This document shows, piece by piece, positions 18,198-26,962 of a stretch of DNA of 64,000 nt (positions are counted from its first letter, which is position 1; every line of letters starts with the position of its first letter). The translations under genes were made by a program, and so were the position numbers. The notes under the pieces are model-generated. The model was given only the letters and a program-made list of their open reading frames with translations. It was not told the origin of the DNA and made no database searches. Source of the stretch: a virus; IMG/VR virus record IMGVR_UViG_3300019776_000461, positions 20,703 to 84,702 of that record, one strand, 5' to 3'.

Positions 18198-19539
18198 TTT
18201 ATCCCAATACGGTCAAACATTTCAAACTAAAGTAATTATATCACTATTAAAAGACAGAGAATTCCTACAACAAGTGTCAGACCTTATAGATCCAACTTAT
18301 TTTGAATCACAGGCAAACTCTTGGTTGGTTGAGAAGATTATTTCTTATTATGAGAAATATAAAAGTCCACCAACATCAGATGTATTCAAGTCTGAATTAC
18401 TAACGGTAGACGATAAAATATTGAAAACAACGGTAGTTGATGCACTTAAACAGGTAAAAAAGTACACAGACAATTCCGATGATGAATATGTTAAAAATAC
18501 CGTACTTGAATTTTGTAAAAATCAAAAGATGAAAATAGCGATATTAGAATCAGTTGATTTGTTAAGAAGTGGTAAGTATGATTTGATTAAAAAGAAAGTT
18601 GATAATGCACTCAAAGCAGGTGCTGATAAAGATATTGGACATGAGTATAAGATAGATGTTATATCTCGCTATGCAGAAGGTGCAAGAGAATGTATTAAAA
18701 CTGGTTGGAATGTTATTGATGACATTATGAGTGGTGGATTGGCAGCAGGAGAACTTGGTGTGTTAGTTGCTCCAGCAGGTGGTGGTAAGTCATGGGGCTT
18801 AGTAAGTTTGGCTGCAAACGCTGTGAAGAACGGTAAGCGTGTTATTTACTATACACTTGAACTGAATCAACATTATGTTGCAAGAAGATTCGATGCTTAC
18901 TTCACAAAGATTGCTTTCCAAAACTTAGGTGAAGAACACGCACAAGAAAAAATTAAAACGGCTATGGAGAACTTAGCAGGTGAATTAGTTGTTAAGTATT
19001 ATCCAACAAAAACACCGTCAATCAATACACTAACTTCTCATATTGAGAAATGTATCAGTCAAGGTAAACCACCTGATTTGATTATTATTGATTATGCAGA
19101 CTTGATTAAACCAGCAAAAGCAGGCGATAAGAGATTAGAACTGAATGATATTTACGAAGATATACGTGGTATTGCAGGTTTATATAAAATTCCAATTTGG
19201 ACTGCTTCACAAGCAAATCGTTCTTCATTAGAAGACGATGTTATTGAAGGCGGTAAAGTTTCAGAATCATATAATAAAATGATGATTGCTGACTTTGTAA
19301 TGTCATTGTCAAGAAAGTTGGATGATAAAGTTGGTGGCACAGGTAGATGGCATATTATTAAAAATAGATTTGGTCCAGATGGAATGACGTTTCCAAGTAA
19401 GGTAAATACAATGACTGGCCACATAGATATATACGAACCGAACTCTGATATGGGTAAAACGGTAACGGTTACTATGAAAGGCGAAAAGAATGTAAAGAAA
19501 GCACTTTCACAAAAATTCAAAGAATTAGAAGGATTCTAA
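18187..19539 (+). CDS. gp41: DnaB-family replicative helicase (gp41-like)
   Basis: 450 residues. A helical N-terminal domain is followed by the RecA-like motor: GWNVIDDIMSGGLAAGELGV, Walker A APAGGGKSW (~195), IYYTLEL (catalytic Glu region), Walker B LIIIDYADLI (~297), and TASQANRS (~337), the usual polar sensor. It would unwind DNA 5'-3' at the fork. No primase gene is recognisable nearby. Confidence 0.92.
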   Translation: MQDNLSQYGQTFQTKVIISLLKDREFLQQVSDLIDPTYFESQANSWLVEKIISYYEKYKSPPTSDVFKSELLTVDDKILKTTVVDALKQVKKYTDNSDDEYVKNTVLEFCKNQKMKIAILESVDLLRSGKYDLIKKKVDNALKAGADKDIGHEYKIDVISRYAEGARECIKTGWNVIDDIMSGGLAAGELGVLVAPAGGGKSWGLVSLAANAVKNGKRVIYYTLELNQHYVARRFDAYFTKIAFQNLGEEHAQEKIKTAMENLAGELVVKYYPTKTPSINTLTSHIEKCISQGKPPDLIIIDYADLIKPAKAGDKRLELNDIYEDIRGIAGLYKIPIWTASQANRSSLEDDVIEGGKVSESYNKMMIADFVMSLSRKLDDKVGGTGRWHIIKNRFGPDGMTFPSKVNTMTGHIDIYEPNSDMGKTVTVTMKGEKNVKKALSQKFKELEGF

Positions 19540-19620
19540 TACTTATATAACGCAATCGTTTTATATTCATGTTTCGTTGTTACGAATAATAACATGATTA
19601 TTCACAAACGAGAGTTGAGA

Positions 19621-20196
19621 ATGAAAACAAAAATAAGTCATGTAAACGGTAAGTATGACTTAGAAAGTGGCTCCGCCTTATGCGAAGTGTTTTGTTTTCC
19701 AAATGGGGAATCCCATCAAGAATTGTTTGAAAATGGTTGGTTACCAACCCGTGATGGAAAGTGGTATCAGTCTAGATCATCGAGAGTAAAAATCGAACCT
19801 ATTTCTGGCAACAGAAGGCGTAAGTTGAAAAAGATAAACATATCAACTAACGGTGATTATAAACAGATATTAGAAAGATGTAAACATTTATACCCTGCTG
19901 TAATCTTAGATGAGGTAGCGTATACTGTTTCATTTCCACACGAAATATATTATTTCAACGATTCTGTTTTTGCGATATTGCTTTGGTTTGATAATATACC
20001 ATTCGTATCTACCTTAATTGGTGGTCGATTGGATAAGAACGGTGTTACACCGATGGTTCATTACTTCTTCTTGGAGAAGTTACGTGAGCATTCTTATCCA
20101 TATATGTACATTTCAGAGTGGTATGATGAATTCGCATATAAGGCAGAATTGCCTGGTTTTGAGTGGTGGGACGGTGAAAAATGGGTTATAAAATAA
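19621..20196 (+). CDS. GNAT-like protein resembling aminoacyl-tRNA-protein transferases
   Basis: 191 residues from the ATG at 19621, which has GAG spaced upstream; an in-frame ATG at 19594 would add nine residues. The N-terminus has GWLPTRDGKWYQSRSSRVKI. The end reads YMYISEWYDEFAYKAELPGF followed by EWWDGEKW. This recalls the C-terminal block of arginyl/leucyl-tRNA-protein transferases (an I...K..YK...P.E......W pattern). The central part could fit a GNAT beta sheet. Substrate and activity are unknown; the resemblance is weak enough that this may be a different acyltransferase-like fold. It is a single gene between the helicase and a strong terminator. Confidence 0.4.
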   Translation: MKTKISHVNGKYDLESGSALCEVFCFPNGESHQELFENGWLPTRDGKWYQSRSSRVKIEPISGNRRRKLKKINISTNGDYKQILERCKHLYPAVILDEVAYTVSFPHEIYYFNDSVFAILLWFDNIPFVSTLIGGRLDKNGVTPMVHYFFLEKLREHSYPYMYISEWYDEFAYKAELPGFEWWDGEKWVIK

Positions 20197-20222
20197 TTTT
20201 GTTAAAACCCAATTTTTTTAAT

Positions 20223-20262
20223 CAAAACCATATACTTATTTGTGTATGGTTTTGTTTTTTAC
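20223..20262 (+). terminator. Rho-independent terminator
   Basis: A 13-bp stem CAAAACCATATAC (20223-20235) / GTGTATGGTTTTG (20242-20254) with one wobble pair and a 6-nt loop, followed by TTTTTT. It lies between the GNAT-like gene and the reductase. It also overlaps a spurious GTG start of the reductase frame, supporting the downstream ATG at 20305. Confidence 0.9.
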
Positions 20263-20304
20263 AATAAAAATGACGTTTTCAATAAAAAAATGATGGAGAT
20301 AAAA

Positions 20305-22158
20305 ATGGATATTAGTAATCGAATTCTTTCTGAAATAACTGTGTATATGAAATACGCTCGTTATTTACCAGAATTGAATAGAAGAGAAACTTGGAATGAG
20401 TTAGTAACAAGAAACAAAGAAATGCACCAACGTAAGTACCCACAGTTAGTAGACGAAATTGAAAACGTCTATAAGTTCGTTTACGATAAAAAGGTACTTC
20501 CATCAATGCGTTCACTTCAGTTTGGTGGTAAACCAATTGAAATTTCACCTAATCGTATTTACAATTGTGCTTATTTGCCTATTGATGATTGGCGTGCATT
20601 CGGTGAAGTAATGTTTCTTTTACTCGGTGGAACTGGCGTAGGTTACTCAGTTCAAAAGCACCACGTAGAACAACTTCCACCTATCCATAAACCAAAATCC
20701 AAAGAACGTCGTTATCTTATTGGAGATTCAATTGAAGGTTGGGCAGATGCAGTTAAAGCACTTGTTAAGTCTTATTTCACAGGTGGTTCATCGATTCACT
20801 TTGATTATTCAGATATTCGTCAGAAAGGTTCTCGTTTAATTACAAGTGGTGGTAAAGCTCCTGGTCCAGAACCGCTTCGTATTTGTATTGAGAAAATTCG
20901 TGCTATTCTTGACTTGAAAGGCGATGGTGAACAACTTTCACCGATTGAAGTACATGATATTGTTTGTCATGTTGCAGACGCAGTTCTTGCAGGTGGTATT
21001 CGTCGTGCTGCTCTCATTTCTCTTTTCTCTGCTGATGATGACGATATGATTTCATGTAAGTTTGGAAATTGGTGGGAATTGAATCCGCAACGTGGTAGAG
21101 CAAATAATTCAGCAGTTCTTCTTCGTAGTAAAGTATCTGAAGAATTTTTCAAATCACTTTGGAAGAAAATAGAATTATCTAATGCAGGTGAACCTGGTAT
21201 TTATCTTTCAAACGATAAAGATTGGGGAACAAACCCATGTTGTGAAATTGCACTTCGTCCATTTCAATTTTGTAACTTATGTGAAGTAAATGTATCAGAT
21301 GTTGTTGACCAAGAAGATTTAGAAGCAAGAGTTCGTGCTGCTACATTCATTGGTACACTTCAAGCTGGTTATACAGACTTCCATTATCTTCGCCCTATTT
21401 GGCAAAGAACTACCGAGAAAGACGCATTACTTGGAGTTGGTATGACAGGTATTGGTTCTGGTAAAGTAATGAAAATGGATTTAAAAGCAGCAACTAAAGT
21501 ATCAAGAGAAGAAAATGAAAGAGTTGCTTCCATACTTGGTATTAACAAATCTGCTCGTACAACTACAATTAAACCAGCAGGTACATCATCTTTAACTCTT
21601 GGGTGTTCATCTGGTATTCATGCATGGCACAATGATTTTTATTTACGTAGAGTTCGTGTTGGAAAGAATGAATCAATTTATTCTTATCTTGCAATCAATC
21701 ACCCAGAGTTGGTTGAAGATGAATACTTCCGTCCACACGATACTGCGGTAATTGGTGTTCCACAAAAAGCCCCCGAACACTCAATACTTCGTAGTGAATC
21801 ACCATTACAATTATTAGAAAGAGTAAAATGGTTTAACCAAAATTGGATTAAGCCAGGTCATCGCACTGGTATGAACACTCATAATATTTCTGCAACAGTT
21901 TCTATTCGTGAACATGAATGGGATGCGGTAGGTAATTGGATGTGGGAAAACAAAGAACACTTCAACGGTTTATCAGTATTACCATATGATGGTGGAACAT
22001 ATATTCAAGCTCCTTTTGAAGATATTACAAAAGAAGAGTACGAAAGATTATTAGAAACTTTACATGATGTTGATTTATCAAAGATTGTAGAAATGGATGA
22101 TAATACTGATTTGTCTGGCGAACTTGCTTGTGCAGGTGGTGCGTGTGAAATTAAATAG
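20305..22158 (+). CDS. nrdJ: Adenosylcobalamin-dependent (class II) ribonucleotide reductase
   Basis: 617 residues from the ATG at 20305, preceded by GATGGAGAT; the upstream GTG lies inside the terminator. Features match monomeric B12-dependent reductases: NCAYLPIDDW and GGTGVGYSVQKHHVEQLP near the N-terminus, TNPCCEIALRPFQFCNLCEV at the active site (~308), TTTIKPAGTSSLTLGCSSG, and a C-terminal Cys pair (CAGGACEIK) that re-reduces the active site. It converts ribonucleotides to deoxyribonucleotides using B12 instead of an iron or radical-SAM partner, so no small subunit or activase gene is needed. The thioredoxin-like gene at 26696 is a plausible reductant. Confidence 0.9.
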   Translation: MDISNRILSEITVYMKYARYLPELNRRETWNELVTRNKEMHQRKYPQLVDEIENVYKFVYDKKVLPSMRSLQFGGKPIEISPNRIYNCAYLPIDDWRAFGEVMFLLLGGTGVGYSVQKHHVEQLPPIHKPKSKERRYLIGDSIEGWADAVKALVKSYFTGGSSIHFDYSDIRQKGSRLITSGGKAPGPEPLRICIEKIRAILDLKGDGEQLSPIEVHDIVCHVADAVLAGGIRRAALISLFSADDDDMISCKFGNWWELNPQRGRANNSAVLLRSKVSEEFFKSLWKKIELSNAGEPGIYLSNDKDWGTNPCCEIALRPFQFCNLCEVNVSDVVDQEDLEARVRAATFIGTLQAGYTDFHYLRPIWQRTTEKDALLGVGMTGIGSGKVMKMDLKAATKVSREENERVASILGINKSARTTTIKPAGTSSLTLGCSSGIHAWHNDFYLRRVRVGKNESIYSYLAINHPELVEDEYFRPHDTAVIGVPQKAPEHSILRSESPLQLLERVKWFNQNWIKPGHRTGMNTHNISATVSIREHEWDAVGNWMWENKEHFNGLSVLPYDGGTYIQAPFEDITKEEYERLLETLHDVDLSKIVEMDDNTDLSGELACAGGACEIK

Positions 22159-22201
22159 TTAAAGGTGTTATAGTTCTTTGGAATAATGAAGGAGTATAGT
22201 T

Positions 22202-22474
22202 ATGGATATTACATCATTTTTTATGGGTATATGTGCAGTTACAGTTTTAACAGCAGTTGCAGTTGTAGTTGTGGGTATGTTCAGAATAAACAAAACAAAC
22301 AAAGAACTAAATGATTTAGTTAGAAACCAAGATACGATGGATAGAATTATTGTTGATAATGAAAGAGAAATCAGAAGAACAATAGATTCCAGAATTGACA
22401 GTTTCGGTTCAAAGATTGAAAAAGAAATAAAATTCTTACATGAAAGAATTGATGGATTGAATAAAGTAAAATAA
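22202..22474 (+). CDS. Small membrane-anchored coiled-coil protein
   Basis: 90 residues. One N-terminal transmembrane segment (FFMGICAVTVLTAVAVVVVG, ~6-25) is followed by a charged helix (TNKELNDLVRNQDTMDR and onwards) with heptad-like spacing. The ATG has a good AAGGAG site upstream. The function is not recognisable; a cytoplasm-facing membrane scaffold is one possibility. Confidence 0.65.
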   Translation: MDITSFFMGICAVTVLTAVAVVVVGMFRINKTNKELNDLVRNQDTMDRIIVDNEREIRRTIDSRIDSFGSKIEKEIKFLHERIDGLNKVK

Positions 22475-22541
22475 ATAATAATTTTTAAAATGAATCCATA
22501 GAACTATAACACACATTTTTTTATAAGTTAGGAGACTTGTT

Positions 22542-22727
22542 ATGACTAAACAAGAATTGTTTGAACAGATTTCAAATTTGTTCAATGAGTTTGTGGTAGC
22601 CCACAACTCAACAAAAAAGAAAGACGCTGCGATTGCTCGTAAAGCAGCAGGTGGGATTAAGAAATTAATTACACCTTATAATCAAGCTTCTGTGGCGGAA
22701 GCCAAAGAAGCAAAATCATCTAATTAA
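22542..22727 (+). CDS. Small basic histone-like protein
   Basis: 61 residues. The second half (KKKDAAIARKAAGGIKKLI) is Lys/Ala-rich, in the style of the short histone H1/Hc1-like proteins found in Bacteroidota and their phages. A strong AGGAG site precedes the ATG. Nucleoid or phage-DNA binding is inferred from composition. Confidence 0.5.
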   Translation: MTKQELFEQISNLFNEFVVAHNSTKKKDAAIARKAAGGIKKLITPYNQASVAEAKEAKSSN

Positions 22728-22759
22728 TTTTTTCAATGTTATTTTAGGAGGTTGTTATT

Positions 22760-23176
22760 ATGTTAACCAATTCAATTCTTAAACGAGAGAATGATTTGTT
22801 TAATGAACTCGTGAACAGTTTATCTCGTCCAGTTAGTTTACTACACACAGGAAAAGGATTAAAATCATCCGTTGATTTTAATAATTGGACACACGCTATT
22901 GCCAATGAAAACTCATTGGATATTTATGCAGAAGTTCCTGGCTTCTCAAAGGAAGACATTAGTATTACTGTAAAAGAAAAGCTGCTTCGCATCGAAGGTA
23001 AAAGAAAAGGAGTAAATCAATTTGTTACAGAGAAAACTCTAAAATTGAATTATGAACTTTCTAAACCATACGATGTAAAAGGTATTACCGCATCAGTTGA
23101 AAACGGTATTCTTCATGTTTCTGTTCCAAATATAAAACCGGCAGAGCCCGAAGAAGTAACTATTAAAATTAAATAA
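22760..23176 (+). CDS. Small heat-shock protein, Hsp20/alpha-crystallin family
   Basis: 138 residues. The alpha-crystallin domain spans ~35-138: DIYAEVPGFSKEDISITVKE, LLRIEGKRKG, then VENGILHVSVPN, the conserved G-x-L motif region. Such ATP-independent chaperones hold unfolding proteins and are carried by several T4-like phages. It has the strongest ribosome site in the area (TTTAGGAGG) and is followed by a terminator, which suggests high expression. Confidence 0.92.
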   Translation: MLTNSILKRENDLFNELVNSLSRPVSLLHTGKGLKSSVDFNNWTHAIANENSLDIYAEVPGFSKEDISITVKEKLLRIEGKRKGVNQFVTEKTLKLNYELSKPYDVKGITASVENGILHVSVPNIKPAEPEEVTIKIK

Positions 23177-23194
23177 GGTTAGATGAAACAAATG

Positions 23195-23220
23195 GGGTGG
23201 TGGAAACATCACCCTTTTTT
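23195..23220 (+). terminator. Rho-independent terminator with GAAA loop
   Basis: GGGTGGTG (23195-23202), GAAA tetraloop, CATCACCC (23207-23214) with one wobble, then TTTTTT. It ends the reductase-Hsp20 block. Confidence 0.9.
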
Positions 23221-23228
23221 ATTTATTC

Positions 23229-23239
23229 CATATTTATAT
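23229..23239 (+). promoter_or_regulatory. Near-match to the TATATTTATAG element
   Basis: CATATTTATAT lies just after the terminator and 49 nt before the ATG at 23288. It shares ATATTTATA with the exact element but the spacing is longer, so the assignment is weak. Confidence 0.3.
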
Positions 23240-23287
23240 TTACAATAGTATTTTTCACATCAAGGCAAATATAAATGGGATGGCGTA

Positions 23288-23494
23288 ATGTCAGGAAAAA
23301 AACAAAGAGAATACAGAAGTGTATTGGCAAAAATATGTTTAGTACTTGGGACATTCTTCAATCCTCTTGGATTCGATGCGGCATTTGCTTTAGTGATGAA
23401 ATTTACAGAGAGCTACATACTTACCGATATTATATTTTACTCGGTAGCTCTATTATTTTTTGGACTTTATTTTATCTTATCTCGTAGGAGTTAA
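23288..23494 (+). CDS. Small two-span inner-membrane protein
   Basis: 68 residues with a basic N-terminus (MSGKKQREYRS), a hydrophobic stretch with FFNPLGFDAAFALVM, and a second span (IIFYSVALLFFGLYFIL), ending in RRS. The 'NPLGFD..FALVM' phrase is common in small phage membrane proteins of unknown role. This frame is preferred over the overlapping frame at 23275, which has no membrane periodicity in its first half. A holin-like role is possible but unsupported. Confidence 0.6.
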   Translation: MSGKKQREYRSVLAKICLVLGTFFNPLGFDAAFALVMKFTESYILTDIIFYSVALLFFGLYFILSRRS

Positions 23495-23496
23495 AA

Positions 23497-23850
23497 ATGA
23501 ACATATCATCAAGAAAACAACTGTTAGCAGAAGCAGGTGATGTATTAAAACAGATTCGTGAAGAAGTTGAAGGCATCGATAAAAAAGTAGAAACTGCTGT
23601 TAAAAAAATGACTAAGTGCTGTGAAGAAGACAAAGATTTAGTATCTGGCTTAGTTGAACTTGCAAAATTAGTTGGTGATAAAAAATACCAAAAAGTATTA
23701 GAAGCTATAAAAGATATTGAAAAAGCAGAAGAAGGTAGACACTATTTCATAGATCAATACATAGCAGAGATTCAAAAGATCTTATTATCTACTGCAAAAG
23801 AACAATTTAGCTCACAAGAGTTCGGTGTAATATATTCTGCAATCGGTTAA
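23497..23850 (+). CDS. Helical protein with LAEA N-terminal site, possible internal protein
   Basis: 117 residues, nearly all helical and Lys/Glu-rich. The N-terminus MNISSRKQLLAEAGDVLKQ contains LLAEA, which resembles the IAEA end of the T4 internal-protein targeting sequence. It begins 2 bases after the membrane-protein gene and precedes a large structural gene. Function unknown. Confidence 0.5.
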   Translation: MNISSRKQLLAEAGDVLKQIREEVEGIDKKVETAVKKMTKCCEEDKDLVSGLVELAKLVGDKKYQKVLEAIKDIEKAEEGRHYFIDQYIAEIQKILLSTAKEQFSSQEFGVIYSAIG

Positions 23851-23886
23851 GTACAAATCGTTACATTATAAAACAATAGGATAACA

Positions 23887-26583
23887 ATGGCAAGACGTAA
23901 GGTTATATATGCAAATGGAGTTCAAGTTGAAGAAGAATTCTTACCCCAAGGTCCAAATGGTGCTGTGCTTTGGAATGGGAAAGAATATGGTACTGCAGAA
24001 AAAACAGGTATGCAAGCACTCAATGAAAAGGGTGAGTTAGTTGATGTATATAACATAACTGATATACCATCGTGTGATACAACTCTTTGGAAACAAGTAA
24101 GTAAGACATATAGACAGGATGTACTTAAAGATAGACCAGTTGGTTTCTTTAAGTATAGACTAAAACTCATATATGATAAAGCTAATCAGAGACTAAAAGA
24201 AACTCCAAACTATCCATTGAATATTGACTTCACACAACCTACCGCTCAAATAAAACAAGTTATACTTATAGATAATCTACGTGAAACCGCTTTAATTGAG
24301 GGGTTTCACTATACAGTTTCAGGAAGGGGATATGTTTGGTTTAATGGTACTTGGCCTTATCCAGAAATAAAAATGATGGTTGACTGGATAGATACAACTA
24401 CTAAAGAAGCGAAAACATCAGAGTACATAACAAACCCAGTTTTAGATAATGGATATGGTGGTGCAGCAGAGAAACGAAGTAACACATTCACAATAACTCA
24501 AAGCGGTCAGTCAGCCTTATTTTCTGAGAACTTAAATTTTGTTGCAAGTTTATATGGAACTCCTGGAATAAATTCAATTATTTCAAGTAACCCACTCGGT
24601 ATGTGGAAAGAACCACTTATATATACTATCAATGAAGGCGAGTGTTTTGTTGAAGTTGACATAGACGGTACATTAAAGTATTTTGATTCAGACATGATTG
24701 AAACAACCGCACAAGAAATATTAGATAATAGTAGGTATGGTAATTCGCTTGCAACTGGTTTGAATCTTAATCATAAGAGTGTAACGGAGTTTAAAACTGG
24801 AGAATATATATCTGGTAAGCCTGCGATTGGTTTATTTCAAGTTGTTATTCCCGATGAACCAAGACTAAATTTTAATATTAAAAACAGTAATTTAACCGCA
24901 TTATCTGGTATAGAATATGTAACTGTAAAACCAAAAGGTTCTGCTTTCAGAACATATTTATCCATACCAGTTAACACACCAGATACCGCTCTTGATGTTG
25001 GTACAACATTTTATGTTGATAACAGAAGAATAGAACCAGTTCCATATAGAAGATGTTTTGAAGGACTTAGAACTGAGTATGTTATACGAGAAGAATTTGA
25101 AGTGTTGTGGGAAAGAGAACAACCATGTATTTCTGATATAGCAAATCCACCTGTTATGCAATATTCTTCTAGTATAGAAACGGAAGAAATTTTAATAGTT
25201 GATTGGGAAGGACAACGTGCAAATAGAGAATTACCAGATTGTGAATGTTTACAAGTAAGAGTATTAAAAGAACCAGTTGAGGAACAAAATGATCAATGTG
25301 GTTGTAGGCAAATAACACGTGCAGACATATACACGATTTGTCCAGATACTATGAATGAAACTTTATACGCTCAATATGAATCTCGCATTAGAGTTGATGG
25401 TGGAACTACATTTTTAATTCCACCGCCTAATATGAGTCCAACACTAACGAGAATAGAAAAAGTAGAAAAATGTAAAGATAAACCAATGGACGAGCGAACT
25501 GAATTCGCATATCATAAAATTGATGCTAAAGATATTTTAATCGGTAATATGGAAAATGTTGTAACTGGTTTATTTAATATTTCTGGATCATTAGATTGTT
25601 ATGTAACTAATTCAATACAAACTGGATCAACGGATTATTACTATAATATAACAGGGTGTGATACTTGTGGAAGTGGTTCTTACTTTGCAGTTTCTTATGG
25701 TCACTATCAAGGTTCTGGATCAACATACGATTCTCAATACCAATATGAGTCACCATCAAAAGTAGTATACAGTCAGAATAAATTGATAGCCTTAGAGGAT
25801 ACTGAAACTAAATTCACTTTTTATAATACTGGTAGTGTTGAAACACCAAAAGATGTTTACTTCATAAGATTTTATCGTGAATCGTTTGATGATAGTTTAG
25901 ACCCAGGTAACTTTGAATTTTCATTACGAGAGTTAAATGGGAAGTTATACGCTAATAATGTTTATACTGGTAGTAATGTTGCAGTAAGTTCTTCTAATAA
26001 AATTATAACTCTTATAGATAACTCCGCTTATATTAATGAAAACATTTGTAAAGAAGACCCATATGCTTCTTATGATTTGGTGAGTGGTAGTTTAAGTAAC
26101 GGTGCTTATATAACTGGCACTGGCAGTTTAGAAACAAACGCACAATATACGGTATATGGTAAAGTATATCCATCGCTTGGCTTAATAGCTTTGAACGGAA
26201 ATAGATTGAATCAGGAATTATCATTTAATAGTGTGAGTGGTAGTAATGTTGTTGGAGACAATTCATACAAATTATTTACTGCAATAAGTGGTGCTGCTTC
26301 TCTTGGTTATTCAATGAAGGCACGAAAAGTAAGAGATTATGGTGTATCCCATTATTTAATTAGAGTTCCACATTCTGAAGCAACTTTTACTAATAACCCA
26401 AGTTCACTAACAACAAATGGACGATTAAAATTTGAATGTATGGCACAAAATCCAACAACATACATTTCATCAATTGGTTTATATAATGACAATAAAGAAT
26501 TATTAGCTATTGCTAAATTCAATAGACCAGTTAGAAAAGAATACGATGATGATTTGTTTATAAAAATAAAAATGGCTAAATAA
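23887..26583 (+). CDS. Large virion structural protein (tail fibre/neck-like)
   Basis: 898 residues, strand-rich and low in Ala, as for fibres or baseplate appendages. A C-terminal block RLKFECMAQNPTTYISSIGL leading into AIAKFNRPVRKEYDD resembles the end of phage tail proteins in which 'IGLYN...LLAIAKF.RP' recurs. The middle (~445-610) is unusually rich in Cys: DCECLQV, QCGCRQI, ICPDT, KCKDKP, CDTCGSG. The Gly/Ser-rich part (~640-830) repeats short GSG/TGS turns. The exact structural role cannot be set. Confidence 0.55.
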   Translation: MARRKVIYANGVQVEEEFLPQGPNGAVLWNGKEYGTAEKTGMQALNEKGELVDVYNITDIPSCDTTLWKQVSKTYRQDVLKDRPVGFFKYRLKLIYDKANQRLKETPNYPLNIDFTQPTAQIKQVILIDNLRETALIEGFHYTVSGRGYVWFNGTWPYPEIKMMVDWIDTTTKEAKTSEYITNPVLDNGYGGAAEKRSNTFTITQSGQSALFSENLNFVASLYGTPGINSIISSNPLGMWKEPLIYTINEGECFVEVDIDGTLKYFDSDMIETTAQEILDNSRYGNSLATGLNLNHKSVTEFKTGEYISGKPAIGLFQVVIPDEPRLNFNIKNSNLTALSGIEYVTVKPKGSAFRTYLSIPVNTPDTALDVGTTFYVDNRRIEPVPYRRCFEGLRTEYVIREEFEVLWEREQPCISDIANPPVMQYSSSIETEEILIVDWEGQRANRELPDCECLQVRVLKEPVEEQNDQCGCRQITRADIYTICPDTMNETLYAQYESRIRVDGGTTFLIPPPNMSPTLTRIEKVEKCKDKPMDERTEFAYHKIDAKDILIGNMENVVTGLFNISGSLDCYVTNSIQTGSTDYYYNITGCDTCGSGSYFAVSYGHYQGSGSTYDSQYQYESPSKVVYSQNKLIALEDTETKFTFYNTGSVETPKDVYFIRFYRESFDDSLDPGNFEFSLRELNGKLYANNVYTGSNVAVSSSNKIITLIDNSAYINENICKEDPYASYDLVSGSLSNGAYITGTGSLETNAQYTVYGKVYPSLGLIALNGNRLNQELSFNSVSGSNVVGDNSYKLFTAISGAASLGYSMKARKVRDYGVSHYLIRVPHSEATFTNNPSSLTTNGRLKFECMAQNPTTYISSIGLYNDNKELLAIAKFNRPVRKEYDDDLFIKIKMAK

Positions 26584-26614
26584 AAATAGACGGTAATATC
26601 TAAAATATTTTTCG

Positions 26615-26622
26615 TATATTTG
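26615..26622 (+). promoter_or_regulatory. TATATTTG -7 box upstream of the thioredoxin operon
   Basis: TATATTTG at 26615-26622 lies in the 112-nt gap before the thioredoxin gene. No clear TTTG is visible 19-21 nt upstream, so only the -7 part of the Bacteroidota consensus is present. Confidence 0.45.
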
Positions 26623-26643
26623 TATAAATAATTGATTTTCAAC

Positions 26644-26662
26644 CCGTGACAATTTGTCACGG
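26644..26662 (+). other. Perfect hairpin in the thioredoxin leader
   Basis: CCGTGACA (26644-26651) and TGTCACGG (26655-26662) form a perfect 8-bp stem with a 3-nt loop. It lies downstream of the TATATTTG box and 34 nt before the ATG. No U-run follows, so it is either a weak terminator of the upstream gene or a 5'-leader hairpin. Confidence 0.55.
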
Positions 26663-26695
26663 TTTCACTACCATCTATTTTCTTAAAGGACGGAC

Positions 26696-26953
26696 ATGAT
26701 TACCGTTAAACATTACACAGCTTCTTGGTGTATGCCATGTAAACAACTTAAACCCATTATGAGTGAAATATTACTTAAACGGCCAAACATAAATTACAAA
26801 CTTATTGATGTGGATAATGATCCAGATGAAGCATCGATGTATGGTGTTCGTGGAGTTCCTACTGTGATATTTATGAAAGATGGTGTTGAAGTAAATAGAA
26901 TTACTGGTTTGGTTTCAAGAAAAAATTACGAAATGGCAATTGATAATTTATAA
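26696..26953 (+). CDS. Thioredoxin/glutaredoxin-like protein
   Basis: 85 residues. The redox motif is WCMPCKQLKP (~11-20) and the cis-Pro loop is VRGVPTVIFMKDG (~54-66). It is shorter than bacterial thioredoxin, lacking the first helix and strand, as in many phage versions. It probably recycles the B12-dependent ribonucleotide reductase. AAAGGA precedes the ATG. It heads a run of closely spaced genes through the PLP enzyme. Confidence 0.88.
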   Translation: MITVKHYTASWCMPCKQLKPIMSEILLKRPNINYKLIDVDNDPDEASMYGVRGVPTVIFMKDGVEVNRITGLVSRKNYEMAIDNL

Positions 26954-26962
26954 TGGTGAAGT

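Noticed and set aside
19576-19593. Hairpin GTTGTTA-CGAA-TAATAAC before the GNAT-like gene
   Set aside because: The stem is AT-rich and short with a wobble, and no U-run follows; it is not convincing as a terminator.
20242-20304. Upstream GTG start for the ribonucleotide reductase
   Set aside because: It lies within the right arm of a strong terminator and has no ribosome site; the ATG at 20305 has GGAG.
23275-23487. Alternative 70-codon frame overlapping the membrane-protein gene
   Set aside because: Its sequence lacks coherent hydrophobic spans in the first half, whereas the 23288 frame has two good membrane segments and a proper end.
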